Notes under the pieces: model-generated
Seen by the model: the letters and a program-made list of their open reading frames with translations, nothing else
The model's database searches: none
What the model was told of the DNA's origin: nothing
Program-made: the position numbers and the translations under genes
Assembly (NCBI GenBank): GCA_949287425.1
Contig: CASEGJ010000003.1
Span: 196,993 to 260,992 of the forward strand
Origin: an uncultured Caryophanales bacterium
GTDB taxonomy: Bacteria; Bacillota_I; Bacilli_A; RFN20; CAG-288
Length of the DNA: 64,000 bases
Direction of reading: 5' to 3'
Part shown: positions 26,501-37,957 of the stretch, one piece after another
Layout: each line of letters opens with the position of its first letter
Position numbering within the stretch: position 1 is the first letter of the stretch

Positions 26501-26816
26501 CGCTACTATTTTAAAATCTTATTCATATTCTTTAAATGAAAATAGATTATCTAATAACATTGTTGTTGATGGTTCACAACTAATGTCATCATTAGGAGAT
26601 GCTAATTTAACTATTAATATGGATAAGTTAAATCTCGTTCAAGATAAACAAGATTACTATATTACTAATTTAACATTATCAACTAAATTAGCTAGTGTTT
26701 TAAATGTTTCTGTCAATGCTGATTTTGCTGATATCGGTTCGATATTTGATAAAGTAAGTCCAGCTTCAATTAGTGTTAGTCAAGGAGATTGGTCTAATTT
26801 AATTAGCTTATTCTAG
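20586..26816 (+). CDS. Giant exported modular beta-rich protein, 2076 residues, unknown function
   Basis: Not recognised. Residues 1-32 form a basic start and hydrophobic segment (a signal peptide or membrane anchor; the Cys at 17 lacks a proper lipobox). Residues about 33-300 form a distinct N-terminal region. From about 310 to the end I see roughly eight divergent modules of about 190-260 residues. Each has alternating hydrophobic strands (INLDIDLNI type), a strand pair such as SIYFYYNEQIKLHGS or KIYLEFNDNFKIYMS, a helix ELxxLI, an Ile/Leu/Asp-rich stretch (DLDDIFANLLNQ), and more strands. There is no LPXTG, wall-binding repeat or C-terminal anchor. The fold is reminiscent of LolA/LppX-like lipid carriers or AsmA-like strand arrays; this is inference. 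Ile, Leu, Ser, Asn and Asp dominate. Confidence 0.8.
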   Translation: MKKRYIVLYSIVVLGLCGSSGFIYSMLHGSGGTSSAGEYGDPKLENKYIDIPSEKVDALIEKEDYQTILYAASSQFKNSKHVSSKSSNLVEADVMGIPYNQEVSSRRVINDKDIFFETNTISAFVKKSEQRYVNPNSYLVRIGENPTIDGANYSSSQVQALTKQAYYERYGHDNSDLFNYVINDYSYKSGKYVGFEDGLYTFEYVLDPDYATAMYKREVAYMGGSKSYPVYSNVGVSISIDENYVVKSITTNDNYTMPIMGGLNCSGTSSEFFTYSQTEIDVPEKKDFEPYFGTSGEVSEEEKTGFDYLQDAFSNLLASNPINLDIDLNIDNQLIKAYAQIDLVNMSVKLDIADLIDIYYLDNNVYVLTSSSSFLVPKDELDGLLKEVLNIDSFDVNDVLSNLLTNPSLGSMLEDMEVSKNENYIDLSLKLGQDNQINIHLTDPEQVKLTSIDADFKYQDHTINLIANLTSTPHTYLPIPNKMEEVNNLASLANKVKNLTTSNSIVGKLNFETSINVNSKNIPVSLTGEYIVDISNIDSVKYQIDLICKINNDVLNFVIFGDDTSIYFYYNEQIKLHGSYQEIYDLINRYIDLSSLDIEQINITNILNLLVNLIDNLHFYQDSIQLGLSSLAIPYLDGQLSISYKDDLTLSYDNLNVSLIPSDSTLDIVKFNDGINIDDIGEYINLLNEYSKGKISANIDNLVIDNLALSGNVNLDFSNKEDILASGNLSIIYKNLQVNLNFYYLGKKIYLEFNDNFKIYMSIEDLNTLIAKIDPNLDLDDIFANLLNQFSLDDISIKKILDSISISSDSISLPLASINSDLNYIVSINKNNQIYLKDSLRNIVTIKTNPTLDISNFDSSKYINFSSVTNSILDLTSYLVNKDLSLDFTTSLKAGLLPLKITANLTYKQIDVSNYVFSLRAKMLTLVDFVLDYDGSYYYLSLNKSYLKLTKPALLNLISQLEAGLGIQGDFINILKGLINSGLNSLSNIGLDSLFNSNTIIDLNEILSSISSKNDKTSLELDISNFNLPFEKISVEVDNLKSKVNSISLSNIKLNDELSLTNTSVSNFASYYSIDLDKSLYSLDLSSLENLTSLPSVINMVENGCFNINFRQDLCIQDFIIKQGSNLYIDLSNLELSSLMGSKIEDVISKISLNGLIKLEYLGIDLSFNVSIVNSQIQIKLVNNDNLIFGGTYQELTSFINSILTLLNKPTIEFPSEIPELDIASIIKLLPYLNTFSLNDYVEYFNIDSNSIINIKLNIDGEKISINIDTNNIKVVTSSYGSYYLESTAKIEDSSNLLLGETNSHFSALEANLDSIEKLINERKFNGTINLTNLDINIVNLLNQLGIQINLDDDVSNLLLDLSLIYNIDLENKFDFDFTIKINLHTKDGNIKVYANDIRLVKIDTDIYFKLSNIVSKLTYEEWIDTIIYLSNSLNLNLNVNKSEVMDYLSNLDLGLDNFIDFINNKDLDINVDLSNLLSSLDINSIISNLSYDEQLGVISTSVNLNKLVNNPYIGFSSTNINLIYNLNDDRISSTGLLDLVFEYGNEIEIKPINSNEYVTKSDLYSFVDKIKSIINFVSSKQISINLDNSTNLNSVSKDGNLLYDFSGGIYLDRSEGLKLHAKNIQVNQYEENQVINSHNIDLMLTPSYIYNGNKYEENTISVIYNSSLKGYISQNNLLTSANYLLDLLGINNPIVSKLLEYLGSQGSIDASIFDQVFDEISLPKIDINLDTLINKVKADSQNNLRINLDASSIYKALYGDSFLLDDKSYLIDLVLEDDSNSLTKLTLQNMYSSSNEVFNISLDLSNQIEEENLIESSPDLSNYFDLNNLPTLLEGFINDANLRNYHVKGKINANFISIVNIDINFDMYVTLDTYNRPSFAVKFTVSPNWIASGFLSGGTTYMSYTPSDNLLYFNRNNSTYKTYSLDSSDPTYAGKGENLADIINLILNSKSLIAGIVNSNVTNPSTSNINIATILKSYSYSLNENRLSNNIVVDGSQLMSSLGDANLTINMDKLNLVQDKQDYYITNLTLSTKLASVLNVSVNADFADIGSIFDKVSPASISVSQGDWSNLISLF

Positions 26817-26822
26817 AAAAAG

Positions 26823-26857
26823 AAAACCTCGTGACAAATTAAAATCGCGAGGTTTTT
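26823..26857. terminator. Bidirectional rho-independent terminator
   Basis: AAAACCTCG (26823-26831) pairs with CGAGGTTTT (26848-26856), with a T-run on both strands. It lies between the convergent giant gene and ferritin gene and can end both. Confidence 0.85.
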
Positions 26858-26889
26858 AAAATGAAATTTAGTTTTTAAATTATTTAAAG

Positions 26890-27378
26890 TTATTTTCTAT
26901 TAGCTAATTGGGCGTTAAGTTTATATAAACCTTCAATAGAAGAACCAAACAATTTATATTCTTCAACTAAGCTATTAGCGTTATCTTCTTCTTCGACTTG
27001 TTCTTTAACAAACCAATTTAAGAATTCTACAGTCTTATATTCTTTAACTTCTAAACTAGCTGAATAGATGTTGTTAATTAAACTAGAAACATATTCTTCG
27101 TGCTCTAAAGCTTGTTTTAAAATTTCTAAATTATCTTCTGATTTTACTTGTGGCTTATTTATGGCTTCTAAACTAACTTTTTCTCCGTTAGAAAGGACAT
27201 AATCTCTCATTTTTTCAGCGTGTTCTAATTCTTCTTTTGCTTGAAGATTATAGTAATGAGCAAAGCCTTTTAATCCTTTACTAGCGAAAATATTTGCAAA
27301 ATCTAAATATAGATATGCAGAATAGATTTCAGCGTTAATTTGTGAATTTAACAATTCGTGAACTTTTTTGTTTAACAT
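26890..27378 (-). CDS. ftnA: Ferritin
   Basis: Iron-storage four-helix protein that forms a 24-subunit shell. Ferroxidase residues sit in the expected places: E17 (INAEIYSAYLYLDF), E50 and H53 (AKEELEHAEKM), E94 and E130 (KEQVEEED). Length is 162 residues. A strong SD AGGAGG lies 9 nt before the ATG, and TATAAT (minus strand, 27403-27398) is a likely -10. It stands alone. Together with the flavodiiron gene it suggests that the cell meets oxidative stress. Confidence 0.93.
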   Translation of the reverse strand: MLNKKVHELLNSQINAEIYSAYLYLDFANIFASKGLKGFAHYYNLQAKEELEHAEKMRDYVLSNGEKVSLEAINKPQVKSEDNLEILKQALEHEEYVSSLINNIYSASLEVKEYKTVEFLNWFVKEQVEEEDNANSLVEEYKLFGSSIEGLYKLNAQLANRK

Positions 27379-27444
27379 TTTTTTACCTCCTAAAACAATT
27401 ATACTAGAGGATATTTTTTATTACCTTAATAGTGCTTAGTAAAA

Positions 27445-28481
27445 TTATATTCTCATTTTTAAAAATTCATAAAAGCGAGGTAAACTAAATTCAAGCATGC
27501 CATAACTTGGGGAAAATAAGATTCCTTTTTTATTAAACGATCTCTATAGACGCTAAAGGCTTTTTCGCTTATATCTGTGTTTTTTCTTATATCGATATTT
27601 TTGCTAGCATTATTAGATTGAAAAGTAGCTAAAATTTTTTGTTCGTTTTTGGATAATTTATTATATATTTTGTCATAGACATAACTTTTTAAATAATTGT
27701 CAAATTCATTTAAAGTTTCTTTTGATCTGTGTTTTTCTTGCTTTGAAAATAATAGATAGCCTAGTACTTGATAAGCATAGGCGTATCCTTTAGTGATTTT
27801 GGCGAGTTTTAAAGCTTCATTTTCATCTACTAAAAGGTATTTTTCATAATTTAGACTAATTGATGATATAGGAAGAGGAGTCAAATTGATTTTTGGACAA
27901 CGATAGAAAAAAGTTAAAGATTTATTATCTTGTAATTTACTGACATTTTGATAAAGTCCAGTCATCAGTAATTTAATATCGTAATTATCAGTTAATAAAG
28001 AACTATAAAATTCAGTAAAAGTTTTCATTTCACGGCTGTTATCAATTTCATCGATATAGATAAGGACTTGTTTATTTTGCTTTTTTAAAATATCCAGCAT
28101 ATTTCTAATTAAGGTATAAATATTAGAAATTTCTTTATGTCCTTTTAAAGATAAACTAATTCCATGAAAGTTGAAGCTAAACTATTTTTGAAGAAAAGCC
28201 CATTTTAATTTACCTTTTTCGTATATAGAAGAAGCGATATTTTCCAATATGTTTGTTTTTGGATTACCATTTACTACAATCCAATTATCTTGTTTATCAA
28301 AATAGCTTTTAATATTTGACATTAAAACAGTTTTCACACTTCCACGCATACCGACAATTAAATACGACATTGTTGGAGAAGGATTAGAAATAAAATCGCT
28401 GATGATTTGATTTTGTTCTTTAACTCTTTCTATATAATTTATTGGTTCTTTTCCAAAAATAATAGAGAATGGATTGGCCAT
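27445..28481 (-). pseudogene. Broken AAA-type ATPase (archaeal-ATPase-like, ATP-binding)
   Basis: The first 99 residues hold a Walker A region reading GMRGSVKT, where the essential Gly before Lys is Val. An in-frame TAG at 28184-28182 follows. The same frame continues with no start codon through FHGISLSLKGHKEIS to a Walker B-like VLIYIDEIDN and a winged-helix-like end. A second lesion is a homopolymer shift: ATAAAAAAGGAATC near 27530 puts the last about 23 codons out of frame. Adding one A restores GILFSPSYGMLEFSLPRFYEF and a stop at 27445. Three independent defects show a decaying gene, probably from a mobile or stand-alone ATPase family. Confidence 0.8.
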
Positions 28482-28602
28482 ATTTAATTCCTCCTTAATA
28501 ATATTTTAGAGGTTGTTAGAGGTTTAGTGTGATTTGACTTATCTTTAATAATTGATTTTTTAAATTTTTATGTTGAGAGAAGACAAATTCTTTTTGCCAA
28601 AG

Positions 28603-28625
28603 AAAAAAGTCCGATTGCTCGAACT
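28603..28625 (-). terminator. Terminator of the tRNA-Pro pair
   Basis: On the minus strand AGTTCGA-GCAA-TCGGACT followed by TTTTTT: a 7-bp stem with one G-U pair, capped by a GCAA tetraloop. It lies about 30 nt after the second tRNA. Confidence 0.75.
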
Positions 28626-28653
28626 CATATAGTTATATTTAATATGAATAGAC

Positions 28654-28729
28654 TGGTCGGAACAGTGAGAATCGAACTCACGACCTCTTGGTCCCGAACC
28701 AAGCGCACTACCAACTGTGCTATGTCCCG
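28654..28729 (-). tRNA. tRNA-Pro (anticodon CGG)
   Basis: 76 nt including an encoded CCA. Acceptor CGGGACA pairs fully with TGTTCCG. The anticodon stem CTTGG/CCAAG encloses TTCGGGA, giving anticodon CGG with G37 as in tRNA-Pro. T-arm GTGAG-TTCGATT-CTCAC. It reads CCG codons. Confidence 0.9.
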
Positions 28730-28746
28730 GAAACCTATTTTTAACA

Positions 28747-28824
28747 TGGTCGGAGTGATGAGATTCGAACTCATGATCTCTCGGTCCCTAACCGAGCGCA
28801 CTAACCAAGCTATGCTACACCCCG
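28747..28824 (-). tRNA. tRNA-Pro (anticodon AGG)
   Basis: 78 nt including CCA. Acceptor CGGGGTG pairs with CACTCCG. Anticodon stem CTCGG/CCGAG encloses TTAGGGA, giving anticodon AGG with G37. T-loop TTCGAAT. An A34 proline tRNA is uncommon in bacteria, most of which use TGG. If A34 became inosine, it could read CCU, CCC and CCA. Confidence 0.88.
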
Positions 28825-28834
28825 CGCATTGTTT

Positions 28835-28864
28835 ATTTTAGTATATAATAGGCTAAAAATGCAA
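28835..28864 (-). promoter_or_regulatory. Promoter of the tRNA-Pro pair
   Basis: On the minus strand TTGCAT (28864-28859), an 18-bp spacer and TAAAAT (28840-28835), ending 10 nt before the tRNA 5' end. Confidence 0.4.
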
Positions 28865-28871
28865 GATTTTT

Positions 28872-29501
28872 TTAATCTGTACCAAATATGCGATCTCCAG
28901 CATCACCTAATCCTGGAAGGATGTAACCATGTTCATTAAGTTTTTCATCTAAGCTCGCTAAATATATATGGACATCAGGGTGATGTTTTTCAACTAGTTC
29001 AACTCCTTGAGGTGCACCAACTAGATTTATCATTATTATTTTTTTATAGCCTCTATTTTTAATGGCTTGAATAGCACTTATAGCAGAGCCACCTGTCGCT
29101 AACATAGGATCGATAATAACTACTAATGGATTATCTAATTTTGGAAGTTTTACATAATATTCATGAGGTTGTAAAGTTTTTTCATCTCTATACATACCAA
29201 TATGACCGACTTTAGCTTCAGGTATCATTTCTAAAATACCATCTAACATACCTAATCCTGCTCTTAAAACCGGGACAAGTAAAACGTCTTCTTTTAATTT
29301 ATATGGATTTACTATACAGTTAGTTGGAGTGGTAATAGGATTTTTACTATCTTGATATAATTCAAGATCTTTAAAAGCCTCGTATGAAACTAAACTAGCT
29401 ATTTTTTTAAGATTAGTTCTAAATAGTTCATTTGATGTGTTTTTATCTCTTAAAATGTCGACTTTTGTTTTTACTAAAGGATTATTGATGACTGTTAACA
29501 T
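28872..29501 (-). CDS. upp: Uracil phosphoribosyltransferase
   Basis: Pyrimidine salvage: makes UMP from uracil and PRPP. The 209 residues show the family pattern: VPVLRAGLGMLDG, the PRPP-binding VVIIDPMLATGGSA at about residues 124-137, and the uracil-binding YILPGLGDAGDRIFGT at the C-terminus. SD GGGAGA precedes the start, and TATAAT (minus strand, 29528-29523) is a likely -10. Single gene. Confidence 0.96.
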   Translation of the reverse strand: MLTVINNPLVKTKVDILRDKNTSNELFRTNLKKIASLVSYEAFKDLELYQDSKNPITTPTNCIVNPYKLKEDVLLVPVLRAGLGMLDGILEMIPEAKVGHIGMYRDEKTLQPHEYYVKLPKLDNPLVVIIDPMLATGGSAISAIQAIKNRGYKKIIMINLVGAPQGVELVEKHHPDVHIYLASLDEKLNEHGYILPGLGDAGDRIFGTD

Positions 29502-29649
29502 AATTTATCTCCCATCTTTTAAATTATATCGTGTTTTGGTTTTGTTTAATATTTAAATTTATAAATTATTAACGTACAAAATAAAGTACTTTGTTGTATT
29601 TTAGAAGGGTAAATTACAGCTAAGTTATGGTATACTTTTTAAGGTTATT

Positions 29650-34008
<4,359 letters not shown>

Positions 34009-34009
<1 letters not shown>

Positions 34010-34305
34010 TGATAAAAATTACTAAGGAAGTAATTGAAGAATGCGCTAATAACATGATGTTTAAAATTACAGATGAAGAATTAGAAAATACCTTAGAAGA
34101 ATTTGATTCTATAGTTAAACAAATGTCTTTTATTTCTTCAATTAAAGATATTGAAAAACAAGAACCTATGACATTTCCTATCAATGAAATACATTCTTAT
34201 TTACGTGAAGATGTCCCTAGTGAAACTATTGATGTTGAAACTGAATTAAAAATGGTTCCTTCTAGATTAGGTAACCAAGTTAAATTACCAAAGGTGGTTG
34301 GATAA
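34009..34305 (+). CDS. gatC: Asp-tRNA(Asn)/Glu-tRNA(Gln) amidotransferase subunit C
   Basis: Small helical subunit (98 residues) that holds GatA and GatB together in the transamidosome. It has the family form: an N-terminal helix with short hydrophobic pattern (LENTLEEFDSIVKQMSFI), then MTFPINEIHSYLREDVPSE and a C-terminal VPSRLGNQVKLPKVVG, which matches the GatC end. SD AAGGAGG precedes the ATG. Overlap with ligA is 1 bp. Confidence 0.92.
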
Positions 34306-34306
34306 T

Positions 34307-35773
34307 ATGAATTATTTAAATTTGACGATAAAAGAAATGCACCAAGCGTTAGTTGATAAAAAAATTAGCGCTAGTCAATTAGTGGAACTCGCCATTGAAA
34401 AAGTTCAATCTAATCCATGTAACGCATATGAAGCTACTAATTTTGAACAAGCTAGAAAACAAGCTAGTTTAATTACTGAAGTTAAGCAAGATGAGCTTTT
34501 TAAAGGTATTCCATATGTTTGTAAGGATAATTTTTCTACTAAAGATATTGAAACAACCGCTTCAAGTAAAGTTTTAGAAGGTTATATTCCTACTTTTGAT
34601 GCTCAAGTAGTTTCTTTATTAAATAATGCTGGCGCTATTTTAATTGCTAAAACTAGTTTAGATGAATTGGCTATGGGTGGAACTGGAACAACCTCTCATA
34701 AAGGAGTAACTACTAACCCATATGACCATACTAGAATTGCAGGAGGATCTTCATGTGGTTCTTTAGCTAGTGTCGCTAGTGGCGATGTTCCTTTTGCTTT
34801 AGGTTCAGATACAGGTGATTCAGTTAGAAAGCCAGCTTCTCATGGTGGGGTTTATGGAATGAAACCGACTTGGGGAAGAATTTCAAGATTTGGTTTATTT
34901 CCTTTTGCTCCTTCTTTAGATGCAGTTGGTTATTTTGCTAGATCTACTTACGATATTGCCGCTTTAACTAATTTGTTATCTGGATATGATAGTAAAGATA
35001 TGTCATCATCAACAAAAGAAGTTGAAGATTATACATCTTATTTAACAAAAGATATCAAAGCTAAAAGGATAGGATATATTCCCGCAATTATAAAAGCTAT
35101 TACTAATAATAAAATTGTTGAATCTTTTAATAAATTGATTGAAAAATTGAAACAAGAAGGTTATCAAGTTGATACATATGAATTTCCTCAAGATTTATTA
35201 GATGCTTTATATCCAACATATATGGTAATTTCCTGTTCAGAAGCTACTTCTAATGACGCTAATTTAGATGGAGTTAAGTTTGGAATAAAACCTGATGGAA
35301 GTGCTAAAACATGGGAAGAATATATGATTTCTGCTCGTACTAGAGGTTTTTCATCTTTAATTAAAAGAAGATTTATTATCGGTTCATTTTCATTACTTGC
35401 AGAAAATCAAGATGAACTATTTAGAAACGCTCAAAGAGCAAGAAGATTAATTGCTAATCAAATGAAAGATTTCTTTACTAAATTTGATTATTTGCTTTTA
35501 CCTTGTGGAAGAGATGTCGCATGTAAGATTGAAGAAGCTAGCGATAAATGGTCAAGTAAACCTAATTTTGTTGATAACCATTTAGGTATTGCTAATTTAG
35601 CTGGTTTACCTTCATTAACTTTGCCGCTAGGTTATGATTCTAACCTTCCATATGGAGTTAATATTACTGCTAATCATTTCCAAGAAGGTTTAATTTTTAA
35701 TTTAGGTCAACATATTGAAGATATAGTAGGACTAGCTAATTCTACTATCGAAAGTCACAAGGAGGGAATATAA
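34307..35773 (+). CDS. gatA: Asp-tRNA(Asn)/Glu-tRNA(Gln) amidotransferase subunit A
   Basis: Amidase that releases ammonia from Gln for GatB. The Ser-cisSer-Lys triad region is present: CKDNF (Lys), GGSSCGSLASVASG (cis-Ser) and GSDTGDSVRKPASHGG (nucleophile Ser). Two usually invariant Gly positions differ (SSCGS instead of SSGGS, TGDS instead of TGGS), a feature of this lineage rather than a loss of catalytic residues. I chose ATG 34307, placed 10 nt after AAAGGTGG and one base after the gatC stop, over an upstream TTG at 34298. Confidence 0.94.
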   Translation: MNYLNLTIKEMHQALVDKKISASQLVELAIEKVQSNPCNAYEATNFEQARKQASLITEVKQDELFKGIPYVCKDNFSTKDIETTASSKVLEGYIPTFDAQVVSLLNNAGAILIAKTSLDELAMGGTGTTSHKGVTTNPYDHTRIAGGSSCGSLASVASGDVPFALGSDTGDSVRKPASHGGVYGMKPTWGRISRFGLFPFAPSLDAVGYFARSTYDIAALTNLLSGYDSKDMSSSTKEVEDYTSYLTKDIKAKRIGYIPAIIKAITNNKIVESFNKLIEKLKQEGYQVDTYEFPQDLLDALYPTYMVISCSEATSNDANLDGVKFGIKPDGSAKTWEEYMISARTRGFSSLIKRRFIIGSFSLLAENQDELFRNAQRARRLIANQMKDFFTKFDYLLLPCGRDVACKIEEASDKWSSKPNFVDNHLGIANLAGLPSLTLPLGYDSNLPYGVNITANHFQEGLIFNLGQHIEDIVGLANSTIESHKEGI

Positions 35774-37204
35774 ATGAATTTTGAACCAACAATAGGTATT
35801 GAAATACATATCGAATTAAAGACAAAATCTAAAATGTTTTCTTCGGCTCCTTGTCAATTTGGTAAGTCTCCTAACTCTGAGACAGTTCAATATGATTTAG
35901 GCTGTCCAGGCACTATGCCTGTAGTTAATATGCAAGCGGTTAGTTATGCTATTAAATTAGCGACAGCTTTACATATGAAAATAGATACTTTAGTCCAGTT
36001 TGATAGAAAAAATTATTTTTATCCTGATTTACCTAAAGGATATCAAATTACTCAGCAAGAACATCCTATCGGTTCAGAAGGTTATATTGATATCGAAGTT
36101 AATAATCAAATAAAAAGAATTAGAATTCAAAGAGCTCATATGGAAGAAGATACTGCTAAACAACTCCATTTAGCTGATATGTCTTTAATCGATTATAATA
36201 GAGCCGGAACACCATTAGTTGAAGTAGTTACTTATCCAGATATTTCTTCAGGTGAAGAAGCTATGAAATATGTTGAAGCTATTAGAGAAATAGTTACTTA
36301 TCTAGGCGTTTCTGATGGAAAAATGGAAGAAGGAAGCTTGCGTTGTGATGTTAATATTTCTCTTCGTCCATATGGTTCTAAGCAATTTGGAACTAAATGT
36401 GAAATTAAGAATTTAAATTCTATCGCTAATGTTAAATCAGCTTTGGATTATGAAATTAAAAGACAATCAGAAATTTTACTTTCTGGAGGTCAAGTTAGAC
36501 AAGAAACAAGAAGATATGATGAATCTAAAAAGCAAACTTCATTAATGAGAGTTAAAACAAATGCTATAGATTATAAATATTTTAGAGAGCCAAACATTGT
36601 TCCTATTCAACTTTCAGAAGAATTTGTCAATAATTCTATAAATTCAATGCACAAATTGCCAAGTCAATATAAAAAGGAACTTTTAGAAAAAGGCTTGGAT
36701 TCTAAACAGGCTGATATCTTGTTAGCTAGCAAAGAATTAGTCGACTATTTTGATGATGTATCTAGTCTAGGAGTTAAAGATATCAAAGTTTTATATAACT
36801 ATTTAATGGTCGATATCTTAGCTTATTTAAATAAGCAGTTAATAGGTGAACAATCTGTTAGTACTTTGAAATTTTCTAGAGTGGATTTAAAAGATTTTAT
36901 CAACTTGATTTGTGAGGGAAAAATTAACTCTAAACAAGCTAAACAAGTTTTAGAAATTATGTATAAAGAAGGCAAATCTCCTTTAGATATAGTTAAACAA
37001 CTTGGACTTGAGCAGGTTAGTGATGTATCTCAAATTGAAAAGATTGTCGATGAAGTTCTAGCTAACAATCAACAATCCATTTCTGATTATAAAGCTGGTC
37101 ACGATCGCGCTTTAGGCTATATTGTCGGTCAAGTTATGAAAGCTAGTAAAGGAAAAGCCAACCCTTCAATAGCTAAAGAATTGATCTTAAAAAAGCTAGG
37201 ATAA
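35774..37204 (+). CDS. gatB: Asp-tRNA(Asn)/Glu-tRNA(Gln) amidotransferase subunit B
   Basis: Activates and amidates mischarged Glu-tRNA(Gln) or Asp-tRNA(Asn). Seen: the start TIGIEIHIELKTKSKMFS, LGCPGTMPVVN, FDRKNYFYPDLPKGYQITQ, HMEEDTAK, DYNRAGTPLVEVVT, EGSLRCDVNISLRP, and the C-terminal YqeY-like helical tail ending in GKANPSIAKELILKKL. Length is 476 residues. Strong SD AAGGAGGG. It overlaps the next gene by 1 bp. The presence of GatCAB implies that Gln-tRNA and possibly Asn-tRNA are made indirectly. Confidence 0.96.
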   Translation: MNFEPTIGIEIHIELKTKSKMFSSAPCQFGKSPNSETVQYDLGCPGTMPVVNMQAVSYAIKLATALHMKIDTLVQFDRKNYFYPDLPKGYQITQQEHPIGSEGYIDIEVNNQIKRIRIQRAHMEEDTAKQLHLADMSLIDYNRAGTPLVEVVTYPDISSGEEAMKYVEAIREIVTYLGVSDGKMEEGSLRCDVNISLRPYGSKQFGTKCEIKNLNSIANVKSALDYEIKRQSEILLSGGQVRQETRRYDESKKQTSLMRVKTNAIDYKYFREPNIVPIQLSEEFVNNSINSMHKLPSQYKKELLEKGLDSKQADILLASKELVDYFDDVSSLGVKDIKVLYNYLMVDILAYLNKQLIGEQSVSTLKFSRVDLKDFINLICEGKINSKQAKQVLEIMYKEGKSPLDIVKQLGLEQVSDVSQIEKIVDEVLANNQQSISDYKAGHDRALGYIVGQVMKASKGKANPSIAKELILKKLG

Positions 37205-37875
37205 TGGAAAAATTAACTTATTTTGATTTAGATAAAGAATTAGAGAGTTTAAAAGATATTAGACTCTCTAATTTTAGTTCTAAAATTATACATACAAAAC
37301 TCAAAATTTATGGAATTAAAACTCCAACCATTAAAAAATTAGCTAAAAAATACATTGATATAAATTTAGATAATTATGAAATTAACAAGTCATATGAACA
37401 TAATTTTATCTATATTTTAATTAATTTAATAAGGCTAAAATCTTTAAGAAAACAGGTAGATTTTTTATTTAATAATTGTAGATTAATCGATAATTGGGCT
37501 ATAGTAGATACTAGTTATAAATATCTAGAAATTTTAACTTACGATGATGAATTAATTTATATTGATAGATTGTTAAAATCAAACGATGAATTTTTAATTA
37601 GATATGCTTATTTAATGTTTTTTAATTATAAAAAACAAGTTGATAAATTGGATTCAATTTTATCTAGAATAAAAGATAGTGAATATTTTTATGTTTTTAT
37701 GGCACAAGCTTGGTTAATTTCTGAACTGTATATTTTTCATCCAAAAGAAATTTTTGATTTTTTAAATAGCGATAAAATTTCTATAAAATTGAAAAGAAAA
37801 GCTATATCTAAAATTTGTGATTCTTATAGAGTTAGTTTGCTAGCTAAACAAAATTTACGTGAAATCCTTGATTAA
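37204..37875 (+). CDS. DNA alkylation repair protein (AlkD-like HEAT repeats)
   Basis: All-helical 223-residue protein with the AlkD/ALK-like pattern: an early YGIKTPTIKKLAKKY helix, a NWAIVDTSYKYLE segment (the DNA-binding W/D region), FLIRYAYLMFFNY, and FYVFMAQAWLISELYIFHP near the end. The family removes bulky alkyl adducts without base flipping, but several related HEAT proteins have no proven repair activity. It starts at the last base of the gatB stop, so it is translationally coupled. Confidence 0.8.
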   Translation: MEKLTYFDLDKELESLKDIRLSNFSSKIIHTKLKIYGIKTPTIKKLAKKYIDINLDNYEINKSYEHNFIYILINLIRLKSLRKQVDFLFNNCRLIDNWAIVDTSYKYLEILTYDDELIYIDRLLKSNDEFLIRYAYLMFFNYKKQVDKLDSILSRIKDSEYFYVFMAQAWLISELYIFHPKEIFDFLNSDKISIKLKRKAISKICDSYRVSLLAKQNLREILD

Positions 37876-37879
37876 AAAA

Positions 37880-37926
37880 TAAAAGCGCTTACTTTTCAAC
37901 AAAATGAGTTTTTTAAAGAGTATAAT
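37880..37926 (+). promoter_or_regulatory. Putative cre-like site and -10 of the MATE gene
   Basis: TAAAAGCGCTTACT (37880-37893) matches the Firmicute catabolite-responsive element TGWAARCGYTWNCW at all but one position and contains the perfect core AAGCGCTT. A TATAAT (37921-37926) lies 27 bp downstream, without a good -35. SD AGGAGGG precedes the ATG at 37958. CcpA itself is not in the window. Confidence 0.4.
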
Positions 37927-37957
37927 CTAGTGTTGTTAAGAATAGGAGGGCTAAAAG

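Noticed and set aside
28182-28184. Possible TAG recoding in the ATPase gene
   Set aside because: The Walker A change and downstream frameshift show that the gene is already broken.
28644-28841. Open frame across the tRNA-Pro pair (plus strand)
   Set aside because: Antisense of two well-formed tRNAs; a well-known spurious ORF type.
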